64,000 nucleotides of DNA, taken from the NCBI RefSeq assembly GCF_000828715.1, contig NZ_AP014583.1, positions 3,470,001-3,534,000 of the forward strand, given 5' to 3'. The translations under genes were made by a program, and so were the position numbers. Below, one piece after another: positions 53,049-61,510 of this stretch (positions are counted from its first letter, which is position 1; each line of letters opens with the position of its first letter). The notes under the pieces were generated by a model. That model saw only the letters and a list, made by a program, of their open reading frames with translations, made no database searches and was not told the origin of the DNA. This DNA comes from Winogradskyella sp. PG-2. GTDB taxonomy: Bacteria; Bacteroidota; Bacteroidia; Flavobacteriales; Flavobacteriaceae.

Positions 53049-53618
53049 ATGAAAACTACTAAATTTTTTATGAGTGCTTTTTTAGGCTTAGCACTTTTAG
53101 CCTCATGTTCAAGTGACGATGACGGAGGCGCAGTTGATGAAGAAGAAGCAATTACTCAGTTAATTTTAACTTTCGTAAATCAAACCAATGCTACTGATAC
53201 TGTTGTATTACGTTGGATTGATACTAACTTAGACGAAGTTGTAGATGACACTGAGAAAACAGTTACTGGTGAGTTCGACGCTAACGAAGTGTATGACGCT
53301 ACACTCGAATTATTTAACATGGACGAAGACTTCCTAGAAGAAGATATTACGTCATCACAGGCAGGTATCGACGCACACTTCTTTGTTTATGGAACTAACT
53401 TAAATTTCACTATGGCAAGGGCTGCAAACGATTTTGTAAGATCAGACAACAACAGACTTGGTGCAAATACAACGTGGACAGCTGGTGCAGCTAGTGATGG
53501 AACTATTTCTGTTGCACTTTACCATGAGTCACCTAGTGTAGATGATAGTACAGGATTTGGTTCTGCAACAGGGATTGATACAGATATTGATATTACATTC
53601 GATACTGAAATAGATTAA
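53049..53618 (+). CDS. Acidic lipoprotein downstream of the TonB receptor
   Basis: Protein of 189 residues with lipoprotein signal MKTTKFFMSAFLGLALLASC (lipobox Cys20), then a very acidic spacer (SSDDDGGAVDEEE). The mature part is beta-rich (AITQLILTFVNQTNATDTVV, VTGEFDANEVYDATLELFNM, GIDAHFFVYGTNLNFTMARA). It follows the receptor by 53 bases, as do substrate-binding lipoproteins in other TonB loci. I cannot name a family. It may bind the ligand at the surface, which is inference. A perfect terminator follows. Confidence 0.78.
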   Translation: MKTTKFFMSAFLGLALLASCSSDDDGGAVDEEEAITQLILTFVNQTNATDTVVLRWIDTNLDEVVDDTEKTVTGEFDANEVYDATLELFNMDEDFLEEDITSSQAGIDAHFFVYGTNLNFTMARAANDFVRSDNNRLGANTTWTAGAASDGTISVALYHESPSVDDSTGFGSATGIDTDIDITFDTEID

Positions 53619-53643
53619 TTACTTCTATGTATTAAATAAAAAA

Positions 53644-53670
53644 GGCTACTGAAAACAGTAGCCTTTTTTA
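53644..53670. terminator. Bidirectional terminator after the lipoprotein gene
   Basis: Perfect 8-bp stem GGCTACTG / CAGTAGCC, AAAA loop, T run to 53670 and an A run before it. The convergent small gene stops within the T run. Confidence 0.85.
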
Positions 53671-53952
53671 TTTAGTGGTTATAGTCTCACTCTTTTCTGA
53701 TTTAAAAACAAAAGTATATAACCACATCAAAGTAAATGTAGGCACAACATCTGTAAAAGGCAATGCTTCTTCAATAAATGTTACTACTGCTGCTATTTTC
53801 CCTGTTTTTCCTTTATATAATTTTGTCATTAACCACGCAGAAACAGGTGCCCATATAATGTCAGAGAACTCTCCTACTCCAGGTATAATAAAAGACAAAT
53901 AGCCTAGTACATCAAAAAGAAGGCTAAGTAAAAGTATTTGGTATTTTTTCAT
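53668..53952 (-). CDS. Small membrane protein, function unknown
   Basis: Protein of 94 residues with three predicted hydrophobic segments: ILLLSLLFDVLGYLSFIIPG, IWAPVSAWLMTKLY and FTLMWLYTFVFK, separated by short polar loops. I do not recognise a named function. It is convergent with the lipoprotein gene and its stop lies in the shared terminator. Hydrophobic pattern and ATG start support a real gene. Confidence 0.65.
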   Translation of the reverse strand: MKKYQILLLSLLFDVLGYLSFIIPGVGEFSDIIWAPVSAWLMTKLYKGKTGKIAAVVTFIEEALPFTDVVPTFTLMWLYTFVFKSEKSETITTK

Positions 53953-54092
53953 TTATAAATTTAATATTAATCCATAACAAATAAAGCAATAAGTATTCCA
54001 AAACTCCCAACTGACAAAGCATTGACAGGTTCTGTTAACATACCAAAATACTTTTTAACGTTTAATTAAGAGCAATGCAAGTTGTGAGAATG

Positions 54093-54100
54093 TAGATTTG
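54093..54100 (+). promoter_or_regulatory. -7 promoter box for the DUF5916 gene
   Basis: TAGATTTG, perfect TAnnTTTG, 75 bases before ATG 54176. A TTG lies only 8 bases upstream. Confidence 0.4.
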
Positions 54101-54175
54101 TAAGATAATTGTAACAATCTCTAAAAAATTATATCTCTAGTAAAAACTAAACTATCATCAATCAATCAATCTATT

Positions 54176-56689
54176 ATGAACTTACGTTCAATTTTACTTC
54201 TACTATCCATTTTTTTTATCAACCTTGTTATAGCCCAGGAAAACACCGTTTTAACAAAAGATAAAAAAACGCTTAATATTACTAGAGCTACTATAGCACC
54301 AAAAATTGACGGTATTTTAGATGATTCTGTTTGGGATACTGCAGATATTGCTACTGACTTTATTCAATTTAGACCAGATATTGGGAATACACTTCCTTCT
54401 GAGCAACGTACAGAAGTGAAAATGACTTATGATGATAAAGCCATTTATGTAGCAGCATATCTTTACGATGATTTATCAAAAATAATGAAGCAGTTGACGA
54501 GTAGAGATAATTTTGGTCAGAATGATTTCTTTGCTGTAGTATTAAACCCAAATAATGATGCTCAAAACGATACACAATTCTTTGTATTTAGTTCAGGACA
54601 ACAAGCAGATGCTATCGCTAACCCAAGTATTGGTGAAGATTTTGGTTGGAATGCTGTTTGGCAAAGCGCCGTAAAAATTATGGATGATGGTTGGATTGTA
54701 GAGATTGAAATTCCATACAGAACCTTACGTTTTCCTGATCAAGAAGAACCAACTTGGGGTTTACAGTTTCATAGACATTTTAGAAGAGATCGTTCACAAT
54801 TTACTTGGAATGAATTCGATCCTACCCAAGGTAATATTGGCTTATATCATGGTGAACTAAAAGGATTAAAAAACTTAAAACCACCTGTTAGGCTTAACCT
54901 CTATCCTTTCTCAACCGGAATTGTAAATAGTTTTGATGGAGATACAGATATTGATATAACTTTTGGCATGGATGTTAAATATGGTTTAACAGATAACTTT
55001 ACGCTCGATGCTACTTTAGTTCCAGATTTTAGCCAAGCAGGATTTGACAATGTTGTATTAAATCTTGGACCTTTTGAACAAACCTTTTCTGAACAACGCC
55101 AGTTTTTTACGGAAGGAGTAGACTTATTCTCTAAAGGTGACCTCTTTTTTTCAAGACGTGTTGGCAGTGCACCAACTGGTGAGTTAACACTTAATGATAA
55201 CGAAGAAGCTAATGTACCTAATGAGGTTAAAGTTTTAAATGCTATTAAAGTGTCTGGTAGGACAATAAAAGGTTTAGGTATTGGTGTTTTTAATGCAATT
55301 ACAGAAAAAACTGAAGCGACAATTACAAATACTGATACAGGTGAAAAACGTCGCGAAGTCGTAGAACCTTTTACCAATTACAATATTTTAGTCGTTGATC
55401 AGCAATTTAATGGCAACTCGTCCATTAGTTTAATTAACACTAATGTAATGCGAGAAGGTGAGTTTAGAGATGGTAATGCAACGGCATTAGTTACAAATTT
55501 ACAGAACAAAAGAAACACCTATCGCATTAATGCCGAAGCAAAAATGAGTAATGTAAACTACCAGAACACAGATAGTGAAACGGGCTTTAGTTCATTTTTC
55601 ATTATTAGAAAAACTCATGGTAATTTACGTTATAGTGTAGATCATAGATTTGCTGATACTAAATACGAAATAAATGATTTAGGGCTTAACTTTAGAAATA
55701 ACTTCAATAATTTTGGTGCAGACGTTTGGTATCAAACTTTTGAACCAAAAGGAAACTTAAATAACTACAGATTTAACGCTTGGTTGAATTACAGAAACCT
55801 TGCTAATCCAAACACATTTACGGGTTTAAACTTTGGAGGACGCTACTCTGCACAAACGAAAAACTTAAATGGTTTTGGCTTTAGATTTAATGTAGAACCT
55901 GGCAAACAATACGATTTTTTTGAATCTAGAGATGGGAAACCATTTATATTTGAAGATATAGTTAGTACAGGTGGTTTTTACTCTTCAAATTACAATAAGA
56001 AATTTGCTTTTGACACCGATGTAAACTTCTTTAAAATCTTTGAAGATGGTAGAGATTTATTTGGGTATAATTTTAGTTTTAGCCCAAGAGTTAGGCCTAA
56101 CGATAAATTATTAATGGTCTATAGATTTAATTTAAGAATGGCAAATGGTCAAAGAGGTTATGCAACATACCAAGACGACCAACCTATATTTGGCGAGCGT
56201 AATCGCAAAACAATTACAAATACTATTTCTGCTAACTACACCTTTAACCCATTTAATACTGTGGCTTTAAGTTTTAGGCATTATTGGGATACTGTAAATT
56301 ATGATGATGAGTTATTTACGTTATTAGATAATGGTCGTTTAACAACAGATTCTGGCTATACTGTAGATAATATTGATAGCAGTCCAAATATAAATTTCAG
56401 TACCTGGAATATAGATTTAAGCTACTCTTGGCAATTTGCTCCAGGCAGTTTTTTAACAGCATTATATAGAAATCAGTTATTTAATTTCGATACCATGGCA
56501 GAAGATAGTTACTCAGAAAGCCTTGATACTTTATTTGAGCAACCAATACAACACACCTTCTCAGTAAGACTGCAGTATTTCTTAGATTTCAACGGTATTA
56601 AATCTATCTTTAAGAAAAAAGATAATACAGCTCCTATTCAGCAAGCAAATAACTTTAGTTATCCTTCTTCTTTTAATACGTTACCATAA
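54176..56689 (+). CDS. DUF5916-family outer-membrane barrel with CBM9-like domain
   Basis: Protein of 837 residues. Signal peptide 1-20 (MNLRSILLLLSIFFINLVIA). Residues about 35-190 form a family 9 carbohydrate-binding-like beta sandwich (KIDGILDDSVWDTADIATDF, EIPYRTLRFPDQEEPTWGLQ). The remainder is a predicted beta barrel of the DUF5916 type (FSEQRQFFTEGVDLFSKGDL, FFSRRVG, then strands such as LRYSVDHRFADTKYEI). Such proteins are common in Bacteroidota and suspected of surface glycan or substrate binding; no activity is known for this one. It ends shortly before the LolD-like gene. Confidence 0.88.
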   Translation: MNLRSILLLLSIFFINLVIAQENTVLTKDKKTLNITRATIAPKIDGILDDSVWDTADIATDFIQFRPDIGNTLPSEQRTEVKMTYDDKAIYVAAYLYDDLSKIMKQLTSRDNFGQNDFFAVVLNPNNDAQNDTQFFVFSSGQQADAIANPSIGEDFGWNAVWQSAVKIMDDGWIVEIEIPYRTLRFPDQEEPTWGLQFHRHFRRDRSQFTWNEFDPTQGNIGLYHGELKGLKNLKPPVRLNLYPFSTGIVNSFDGDTDIDITFGMDVKYGLTDNFTLDATLVPDFSQAGFDNVVLNLGPFEQTFSEQRQFFTEGVDLFSKGDLFFSRRVGSAPTGELTLNDNEEANVPNEVKVLNAIKVSGRTIKGLGIGVFNAITEKTEATITNTDTGEKRREVVEPFTNYNILVVDQQFNGNSSISLINTNVMREGEFRDGNATALVTNLQNKRNTYRINAEAKMSNVNYQNTDSETGFSSFFIIRKTHGNLRYSVDHRFADTKYEINDLGLNFRNNFNNFGADVWYQTFEPKGNLNNYRFNAWLNYRNLANPNTFTGLNFGGRYSAQTKNLNGFGFRFNVEPGKQYDFFESRDGKPFIFEDIVSTGGFYSSNYNKKFAFDTDVNFFKIFEDGRDLFGYNFSFSPRVRPNDKLLMVYRFNLRMANGQRGYATYQDDQPIFGERNRKTITNTISANYTFNPFNTVALSFRHYWDTVNYDDELFTLLDNGRLTTDSGYTVDNIDSSPNINFSTWNIDLSYSWQFAPGSFLTALYRNQLFNFDTMAEDSYSESLDTLFEQPIQHTFSVRLQYFLDFNGIKSIFKKKDNTAPIQQANNFSYPSSFNTLP

Positions 56690-56732
56690 TTAATTATGCT
56701 ATAATCTTATAAAGTAGTATTTTCGCTTTTGT

Positions 56733-57395
56733 ATGATTAAAGCTAGTAACATCCATAAATCGTATAGTGATTTACACGTTTTAAAAGGTGTAGATATAAC
56801 TATTTCTGAAAGTGAAATTATATCAATAGTCGGAGCTTCTGGAGCTGGTAAAACCACTTTATTGCAGATATTAGGCACTTTAGACAAACCCGATTACAAA
56901 ACGGATTCTGAGCTTATCATTAATGGAGAATCTATTAAGTCTCTAAATGATAAAGCGCTGGCTAAATTTAGAAACAAGCATATTGGTTTTATTTTTCAGT
57001 TTCATCAGTTATTACCAGAGTTTACAGCTTTAGAAAACGTCTGTATACCTGCATTTATTAATAATACTCCGAAAGTAGAAGCAGAAAAACGCGCCATAGA
57101 ATTATTAGATTATTTAGGGCTTAAAGACCGCATACACCATAAGCCTAACAGCATGTCTGGTGGCGAACAACAACGTGTTGCAGTAGCAAGAGCTTTAATA
57201 AATCAGCCCAATATCATTTTTGCAGATGAACCCTCAGGAAACCTAGATAGTGAATCTGCAGAGCAATTGCACAACCTCTTCTTTAAATTAAGAGATGAGT
57301 TTAAACAAACTTTTGTGATTGTAACTCACAACCAAGACCTAGCAGATATGGCAGACCGAAAACTGACTATGGTTGATGGAAAAATTGTAAACTAA
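56733..57395 (+). CDS. ABC transporter ATP-binding protein, LolD-like
   Basis: ATPase of 220 residues. Walker [12 protein letters not shown]-loop [18 protein letters not shown], signature [15 protein letters not shown], Walker [17 protein letters not shown] and H-loop [11 protein letters not shown] are all intact. The [14 protein letters not shown] stretch is typical of LolD, the lipoprotein-release ATPase, also of MacB and FtsE relatives. No permease gene is adjacent, so partners lie elsewhere. A possible -7-like TATTTTCG precedes it at 56718-56725. After its stop comes an accessory segment with repeats. Confidence 0.9.
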   Translation: MIKASNIHKSYSDLHVLKGVDITISESEIISIVGASGAGKTTLLQILGTLDKPDYKTDSELIINGESIKSLNDKALAKFRNKHIGFIFQFHQLLPEFTALENVCIPAFINNTPKVEAEKRAIELLDYLGLKDRIHHKPNSMSGGEQQRVAVARALINQPNIIFADEPSGNLDSESAEQLHNLFFKLRDEFKQTFVIVTHNQDLADMADRKLTMVDGKIVN

Positions 57396-57406
57396 ATTTT
57401 TATTAC

Positions 57407-57546
57407 GCTTAACGGTTCCGTATAACAGTCAGAGACGGGTTAATATGTGTTAATTTTCGGTTTAGCACAACCTTTAGCAATTCCGAGTGGATTCGGACGC
57501 AGTCGAATCCGCCGTACTTATGGTTATACATTGTTGGCAACCGTTA
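57407..57546 (-). repeat. attC-like repeat, copy 2 (nested inverted repeats after the accessory gene)
   Basis: About 140 bases with terminal arms TAACGGTT (57410-57417) and AACCGTTA (57539-57546), inner arms GTATAAC (57420-57426) and GTTATAC (57523-57529), and a central stem GGATTCG / CGAATCC (57489-57495, 57504-57510). On the minus strand it ends GTTAAGC (57407-57413), a match to the attC core GTTRRRY. It lies just 3' of the minus-strand gene at 57554-58249. It is the best-structured of the three repeats. Confidence 0.45.
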
Positions 57547-57553
57547 TTTTATT

Positions 57554-58249
57554 TTAATCAAGCTTTTGGTCGTCACAATACTCATTATATAACTTGACTA
57601 GCTTAATGATTTGTAATCGTGATATTTTTTTATGAGGATTCATAAATTCTTTTGCTTTCATACAATCGTCAAAATACTCTATTTTTTTAGTTTTAATGAA
57701 TTCTCTCGGTTCACCTTTAAATAGTGTACTTTTTTGTTCTCCTTTACGTTGAACATAGTAATAATAACGTGGTGTATCAGGGTTGCTATAGTTTCCAAAT
57801 TTTAAATCAATAGTTAGATTACATACTCCTTCGACTAAAAGTGGTAAAAGTTTTAATTTTCCATCAGGTAGTATTACCGTTTTTCTTTGCGAACGGGAAT
57901 GAACCCACACCTTTTTCTTATCGTTATTTTTTTTCGACTCCCAAATAACATCATTTTCATTTAAAAATTTACGTTTTTTTTGATATATGCCATTACTAAT
58001 AACTTTGTCTATTTCCTTAAGAGGTATGGCAATCTTTTTTAAGTCCTCCTCATTAATACTCTCTATTCTTTCTATACTTATCTCATATGCACTAGTAATT
58101 AAATAATCCTTATGGACAGTTATAGTTTTAAAATTCTCAATAATTTTAGTTCCGTCTTTTTTGACGATAGTGTCGTTGGGTATATTTTGAGAAAAAGAAT
58201 TTAGGTACGTTAATAATAAAATTGTAAATATTACATTTTTTTTTGACAT
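57554..58249 (-). CDS. Exported protein of unknown function in a cassette-like position
   Basis: Protein of 231 residues. ATG 58249 opens a clean signal peptide (MSKKNVIFTILLLTYLNSFS, then QN), so it is preferred over the ATG at 58273. The mature part has DTIVKKDGTKIIENFKTITV and a Lys-rich central region (KKRKFLNENDVIWESKKNND, VHSRSQRKTVILPDGKLKLL), then KFGNYSNPDTPRYYYYVQRK and a helical end (CMKAKEFMNPHKKISRLQII). I do not recognise a family. It is bounded on both sides by repeats with the same terminal pattern in the same orientation, so it may be a mobile or integron-type cassette. Confidence 0.7.
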   Translation of the reverse strand: MSKKNVIFTILLLTYLNSFSQNIPNDTIVKKDGTKIIENFKTITVHKDYLITSAYEISIERIESINEEDLKKIAIPLKEIDKVISNGIYQKKRKFLNENDVIWESKKNNDKKKVWVHSRSQRKTVILPDGKLKLLPLLVEGVCNLTIDLKFGNYSNPDTPRYYYYVQRKGEQKSTLFKGEPREFIKTKKIEYFDDCMKAKEFMNPHKKISRLQIIKLVKLYNEYCDDQKLD

Positions 58250-58261
58250 TATTTGTTCATT

Positions 58262-58350
58262 TAATGGTTGCATAACACTTAGATATGGTCAGTTGCTATT
58301 GACTATATCGTTTGTTAAGCTAAGTTAGCTTTTCTAAGTTAAAAAGTCAA
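58262..58350 (-). repeat. attC-like repeat, copy 3 (before the accessory gene)
   Basis: About 80 bases similar to copy 1 (40371-40452). On the minus strand it contains GCTTAAC, a match to RYYYAAC, and ends GTTATGCAACCATTAA, which resembles the end of copy 2 (GTTATAC...AACCGTTAA). The 3' neighbour on the minus strand is the accessory gene, so this could be the end of the preceding cassette. Confidence 0.4.
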
Positions 58351-58366
58351 TACGTAGAACTACGTA
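58351..58366. repeat. 16-bp palindrome, copy 2
   Basis: TACGTAG-AA-CTACGTA, identical to 41663-41678 and preceded by CAA in both places. Here it directly adjoins repeat copy 3. Confidence 0.6.
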
Positions 58367-58462
58367 ATTTTTGTTTTTATAGTCTTAAACTTATCAACGT
58401 TTTAGCTTTAAAACTCTTCAAATAAAAGCATAAATTCAATTCCTAAAGACTTACAAAATGAG

Positions 58463-58470
58463 TAATTTTG
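58463..58470 (+). promoter_or_regulatory. -7 promoter box for fumC
   Basis: TAATTTTG, perfect TAnnTTTG, 24 bases before ATG 58495. Confidence 0.5.
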
Positions 58471-58494
58471 CAATGCTTTTAAAACTATAGAATT

Positions 58495-59892
58495 ATGAGT
58501 TACAGAATAGAAAAAGATACCATGGGTGAAGTTAAAGTCCCAGCAGATAAACTTTGGGGCGCACAAACAGAACGCTCTCGTAATAATTTTAAAATTGGTG
58601 CTGCTGCATCAATGCCTTTGGAGGTTGTTTATGGCTTTGCCTATCTAAAAAAAGCTGCTGCTTATACCAACTGCGATCTTGGTGTTTTAGCTAAAGAAAA
58701 ACGAGATTTAATAGCACAGGTTTGTAATGAAATATTAGAAAGCAAACACGATGATCAGTTTCCATTAGTGATTTGGCAAACTGGTTCTGGTACTCAGAGT
58801 AATATGAACGTTAATGAAGTGGTAGCCAATAGAGCACATCAAATTGCTGGTAAGGTGATTGGTAAAGGTGAGAAAACGATTCAACCAAATGATGACGTTA
58901 ACAAATCGCAATCATCTAACGACACCTTCCCTACTGGTATGCATATTGCTGCGTATAAGAAAGTGGTTGAGACGACGATTCCTGGAGTTATAAAATTAAG
59001 AAACACGCTACATAATAAATCTATAGCATTTAAGGATTGTGTAAAGATTGGTCGTACGCACTTAATGGATGCAACTCCCCTAACTTTAGGGCAAGAATTT
59101 TCGGGTTATGTATCACAGTTAGATCATGGTTTAAAAGCATTAGAAGCTACATTAGCGCACTTAAGTCAATTAGCTTTAGGTGGAACAGCAGTAGGAACAG
59201 GTCTTAATACACCAGAAGGCTACGACGTACTAGTTGCAAAATATATTGCCGAGTTTACAGATTTACCATTTGTAACTGCAGAAAACAAATTCGAAGCATT
59301 AGCAGCTCATGATGCTATTGTAGAAACACATGGTGCTTTAAAGCAATTGGCTGTATCACTTAATAAAATTGCAAATGATATAAGAATGATGGCTTCTGGT
59401 CCACGTTCTGGTATTGGTGAGATTATTATTCCTGCAAATGAACCAGGAAGTTCTATTATGCCAGGAAAAGTAAACCCTACGCAATGTGAAGCCTTAACGA
59501 TGGTTTGTGCACAAGTTATGGGTAATGATGTTGCCGTTACAGTTGGTGGCACACAAGGTCATTACGAGCTTAATGTCTTTAAACCAATGATGGCTGCTAA
59601 TATTTTGCAATCAGCTCAATTGATTGGTGATGCCTGTACGAGTTTTGAGGAAAATTGCGCTAGTGGTATTGAGCCTAACCATGAAGTGATAAAAGAGTTA
59701 CTAAATAATTCTTTAATGCTTGTTACAGCTCTAAACACTAAAATTGGATACTACAAAGCTGCAGAAATTGCCAATACAGCACACAAAAATGGTACGACTT
59801 TAAAGGAAGAGGCTATTAATTTAGGTTATGTTTCTGCAGAAGATTATGACGAATGGGTAAAACCAGAACATATGGTTGGTAGTTTAAAATAA
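58495..59892 (+). CDS. fumC: Class II fumarate hydratase
   Basis: TCA-cycle enzyme of 465 residues that interconverts fumarate and malate. The family signature [15 protein letters not shown] is intact, with the active-site SS loop before it ([20 protein letters not shown]). [37 protein letters not shown] and [22 protein letters not shown] sequence ([17 protein letters not shown]) carry the other substrate residues. Oxygen-stable class II by these motifs. Single gene between the repeat segment and a T9SS cargo gene. Confidence 0.96.
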   Translation: MSYRIEKDTMGEVKVPADKLWGAQTERSRNNFKIGAAASMPLEVVYGFAYLKKAAAYTNCDLGVLAKEKRDLIAQVCNEILESKHDDQFPLVIWQTGSGTQSNMNVNEVVANRAHQIAGKVIGKGEKTIQPNDDVNKSQSSNDTFPTGMHIAAYKKVVETTIPGVIKLRNTLHNKSIAFKDCVKIGRTHLMDATPLTLGQEFSGYVSQLDHGLKALEATLAHLSQLALGGTAVGTGLNTPEGYDVLVAKYIAEFTDLPFVTAENKFEALAAHDAIVETHGALKQLAVSLNKIANDIRMMASGPRSGIGEIIIPANEPGSSIMPGKVNPTQCEALTMVCAQVMGNDVAVTVGGTQGHYELNVFKPMMAANILQSAQLIGDACTSFEENCASGIEPNHEVIKELLNNSLMLVTALNTKIGYYKAAEIANTAHKNGTTLKEEAINLGYVSAEDYDEWVKPEHMVGSLK

Positions 59893-59944
59893 CGTTTAAA
59901 TGTGTTTTATTGTCGATAAAATGCATAAAATAGCAATTAATTGA

Positions 59945-59952
59945 TATATTCG
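59945..59952 (+). promoter_or_regulatory. Possible -7 box for the T9SS cargo gene
   Basis: TATATTCG, 7/8 match to TAnnTTTG, 19 bases before ATG 59972. Confidence 0.3.
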
Positions 59953-59971
59953 TGGAAACAAACAAAATATT

Positions 59972-61405
59972 ATGAAAAGAACTTTACTTACTTTATTATC
60001 AATCTTTTGCATTGCTACAACTGTATATTCTCAAACTGTTTGGGAAGATAAAGTAGCTATTGATACAGATACAGGAAATAATCCTTACACCATAGCCAAT
60101 GGCTTAATTGATGGAGATAGTAATCTAGATATTTTAGTTGGTACTGATGAAGATAATGTTATTGTATGGTATAAAGGTAATGGTGATGGTACATTTGTAG
60201 AACAAGCGGCAATTACAAATACACTTATAAATATTGGAGGAATCAAGCTAGTTGATTTAAATAGTGATGGTGATGTTGATATTTTAGCTGGTGGTTTTGG
60301 TAGTTATGCAGGAGGCACATATGGTGTAGGCTCTAAATTAGTTTGGTTTGCTGGTGATGGTACTGGTGGTTTTGGAACTGAGCAACTCATAACAGATGCT
60401 TATGATGGCCTAAGTGGATTATTTGTTGGTACAATTGATACAGGTGCTACTCCAGATATTTCTATCACTTCAAGTGTAGATAATGAAGTTTTATGGTTTT
60501 CAAATGATGGTACAGGAAGTTTCACACTAGAGACTTCAATAGATAATACCTTATCATCTCCAGGTGTTATAAATATGAAAGATATTGATGGTGATGGTGA
60601 TTTAGATGCTTTAGTTGCTACTGCTGTATATGCTGGTGATGTTATAGAAATATTTAGAAATGACCTAATACCTGGCGGAAGTGTCGCTTTTGCAAAAGAT
60701 GCAACATCAGTTGCTACTGGCAAATTAGGAATTTTTAATGCAAATTTCGAAGACTTAGATGGTGATACGAATTTAGATATTCTAGCGACTGAAATCTCTT
60801 ATGGTGGCGCACCTTCTTCAGGTAACCTTTTATGGTACGAAGAAGATGGTGTAGGTGGATATACAGAAACTGTATTTACAACTGCAACAGACAATCCGGC
60901 TGTAGCACAGGCAAAAGATTTAGACAATGATGGTTTACTAGATATCATATTAAGTAGTGGTGCTTTAGCAGACGTTACAGATTTATCTTGGTTTAAAAAT
61001 AATGGTGATGGTACTTTTGGTGCTGAACAGGTTATTAATGATACACAATCTCAGGTTTATGTATATAATGTCGCAGATTTTGATGGTGATTTAGATATGG
61101 ATATTGCTAGTGCTGCTTATGGTGCAGATAATTTAAATTATATTGAAAACTTATTTGAAACCTTAAGTAGTGAAGACTTTGAGATTTCTTCTGTGAAGAT
61201 TTATCCTAATCCTACAAAAGCTATATTAAATTTCGAAGGACTAAATACTTCTACAATTGATATTTCAGTTTTTAATATATTAGGTAAAAAAGTCCTTTCT
61301 ACAACATTAGGTCTCAATAAAAGTTTAGATGTATCACAGCTTAAAAGTGGTGTTTATTTGATTACAATCAATAATCAGGTTAACAAGAAGTTTATCAAAG
61401 AATAA
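59972..61405 (+). CDS. FG-GAP/VCBS repeat protein with type IX secretion sorting domain
   Basis: Secreted protein of 477 residues. Signal peptide MKRTLLTLLSIFCIATTVYS. About six Asp-rich repeats follow (DLNSDGDVDILAGGFG, DIDGDGDLDALVAT, DLDGDTNLDILATE, DLDNDGLLDIILSS, DFDGDLDMDIASAA), the calcium-binding pattern of VCBS/FG-GAP beta-propeller blades. The C-terminus is a type A sorting domain: SSVKIYPNPTKAILNFEGL, ISVFNILGKKVLSTTL, and SGVYLITINNQVNKKFIKE. It is exported by the Sec and Por systems to the cell surface. Ligand unknown. Its own terminator follows. Confidence 0.92.
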   Translation: MKRTLLTLLSIFCIATTVYSQTVWEDKVAIDTDTGNNPYTIANGLIDGDSNLDILVGTDEDNVIVWYKGNGDGTFVEQAAITNTLINIGGIKLVDLNSDGDVDILAGGFGSYAGGTYGVGSKLVWFAGDGTGGFGTEQLITDAYDGLSGLFVGTIDTGATPDISITSSVDNEVLWFSNDGTGSFTLETSIDNTLSSPGVINMKDIDGDGDLDALVATAVYAGDVIEIFRNDLIPGGSVAFAKDATSVATGKLGIFNANFEDLDGDTNLDILATEISYGGAPSSGNLLWYEEDGVGGYTETVFTTATDNPAVAQAKDLDNDGLLDIILSSGALADVTDLSWFKNNGDGTFGAEQVINDTQSQVYVYNVADFDGDLDMDIASAAYGADNLNYIENLFETLSSEDFEISSVKIYPNPTKAILNFEGLNTSTIDISVFNILGKKVLSTTLGLNKSLDVSQLKSGVYLITINNQVNKKFIKE

Positions 61406-61435
61406 ATAATTTAAGACTTAAAAAATTAAAAGAAA

Positions 61436-61467
61436 AACGTTAGTTTAAAAGCTAGCGTTTTTTTTTA
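61436..61467 (+). terminator. Terminator after the T9SS cargo gene
   Basis: Stem AACGTTAG / CTAGCGTT (one G-T pair) with an 8-base loop and a T run. Confidence 0.8.
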
Positions 61468-61510
61468 TTCAAAAAAATAACAATCTTTACAAAGAACTAA
61501 TGCCAACCAC

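Noticed and set aside
57481..57520. GGATTCG..CGAATCC hairpin resembling a tRNA T-arm
   Set aside because: No acceptor, D or anticodon arms can be built around it; it is the inner stem of the attC-like repeat.
57407..57546. Insertion-sequence terminal inverted repeats
   Set aside because: The 8-bp arms enclose only 140 bases and no transposase or target duplication is visible.
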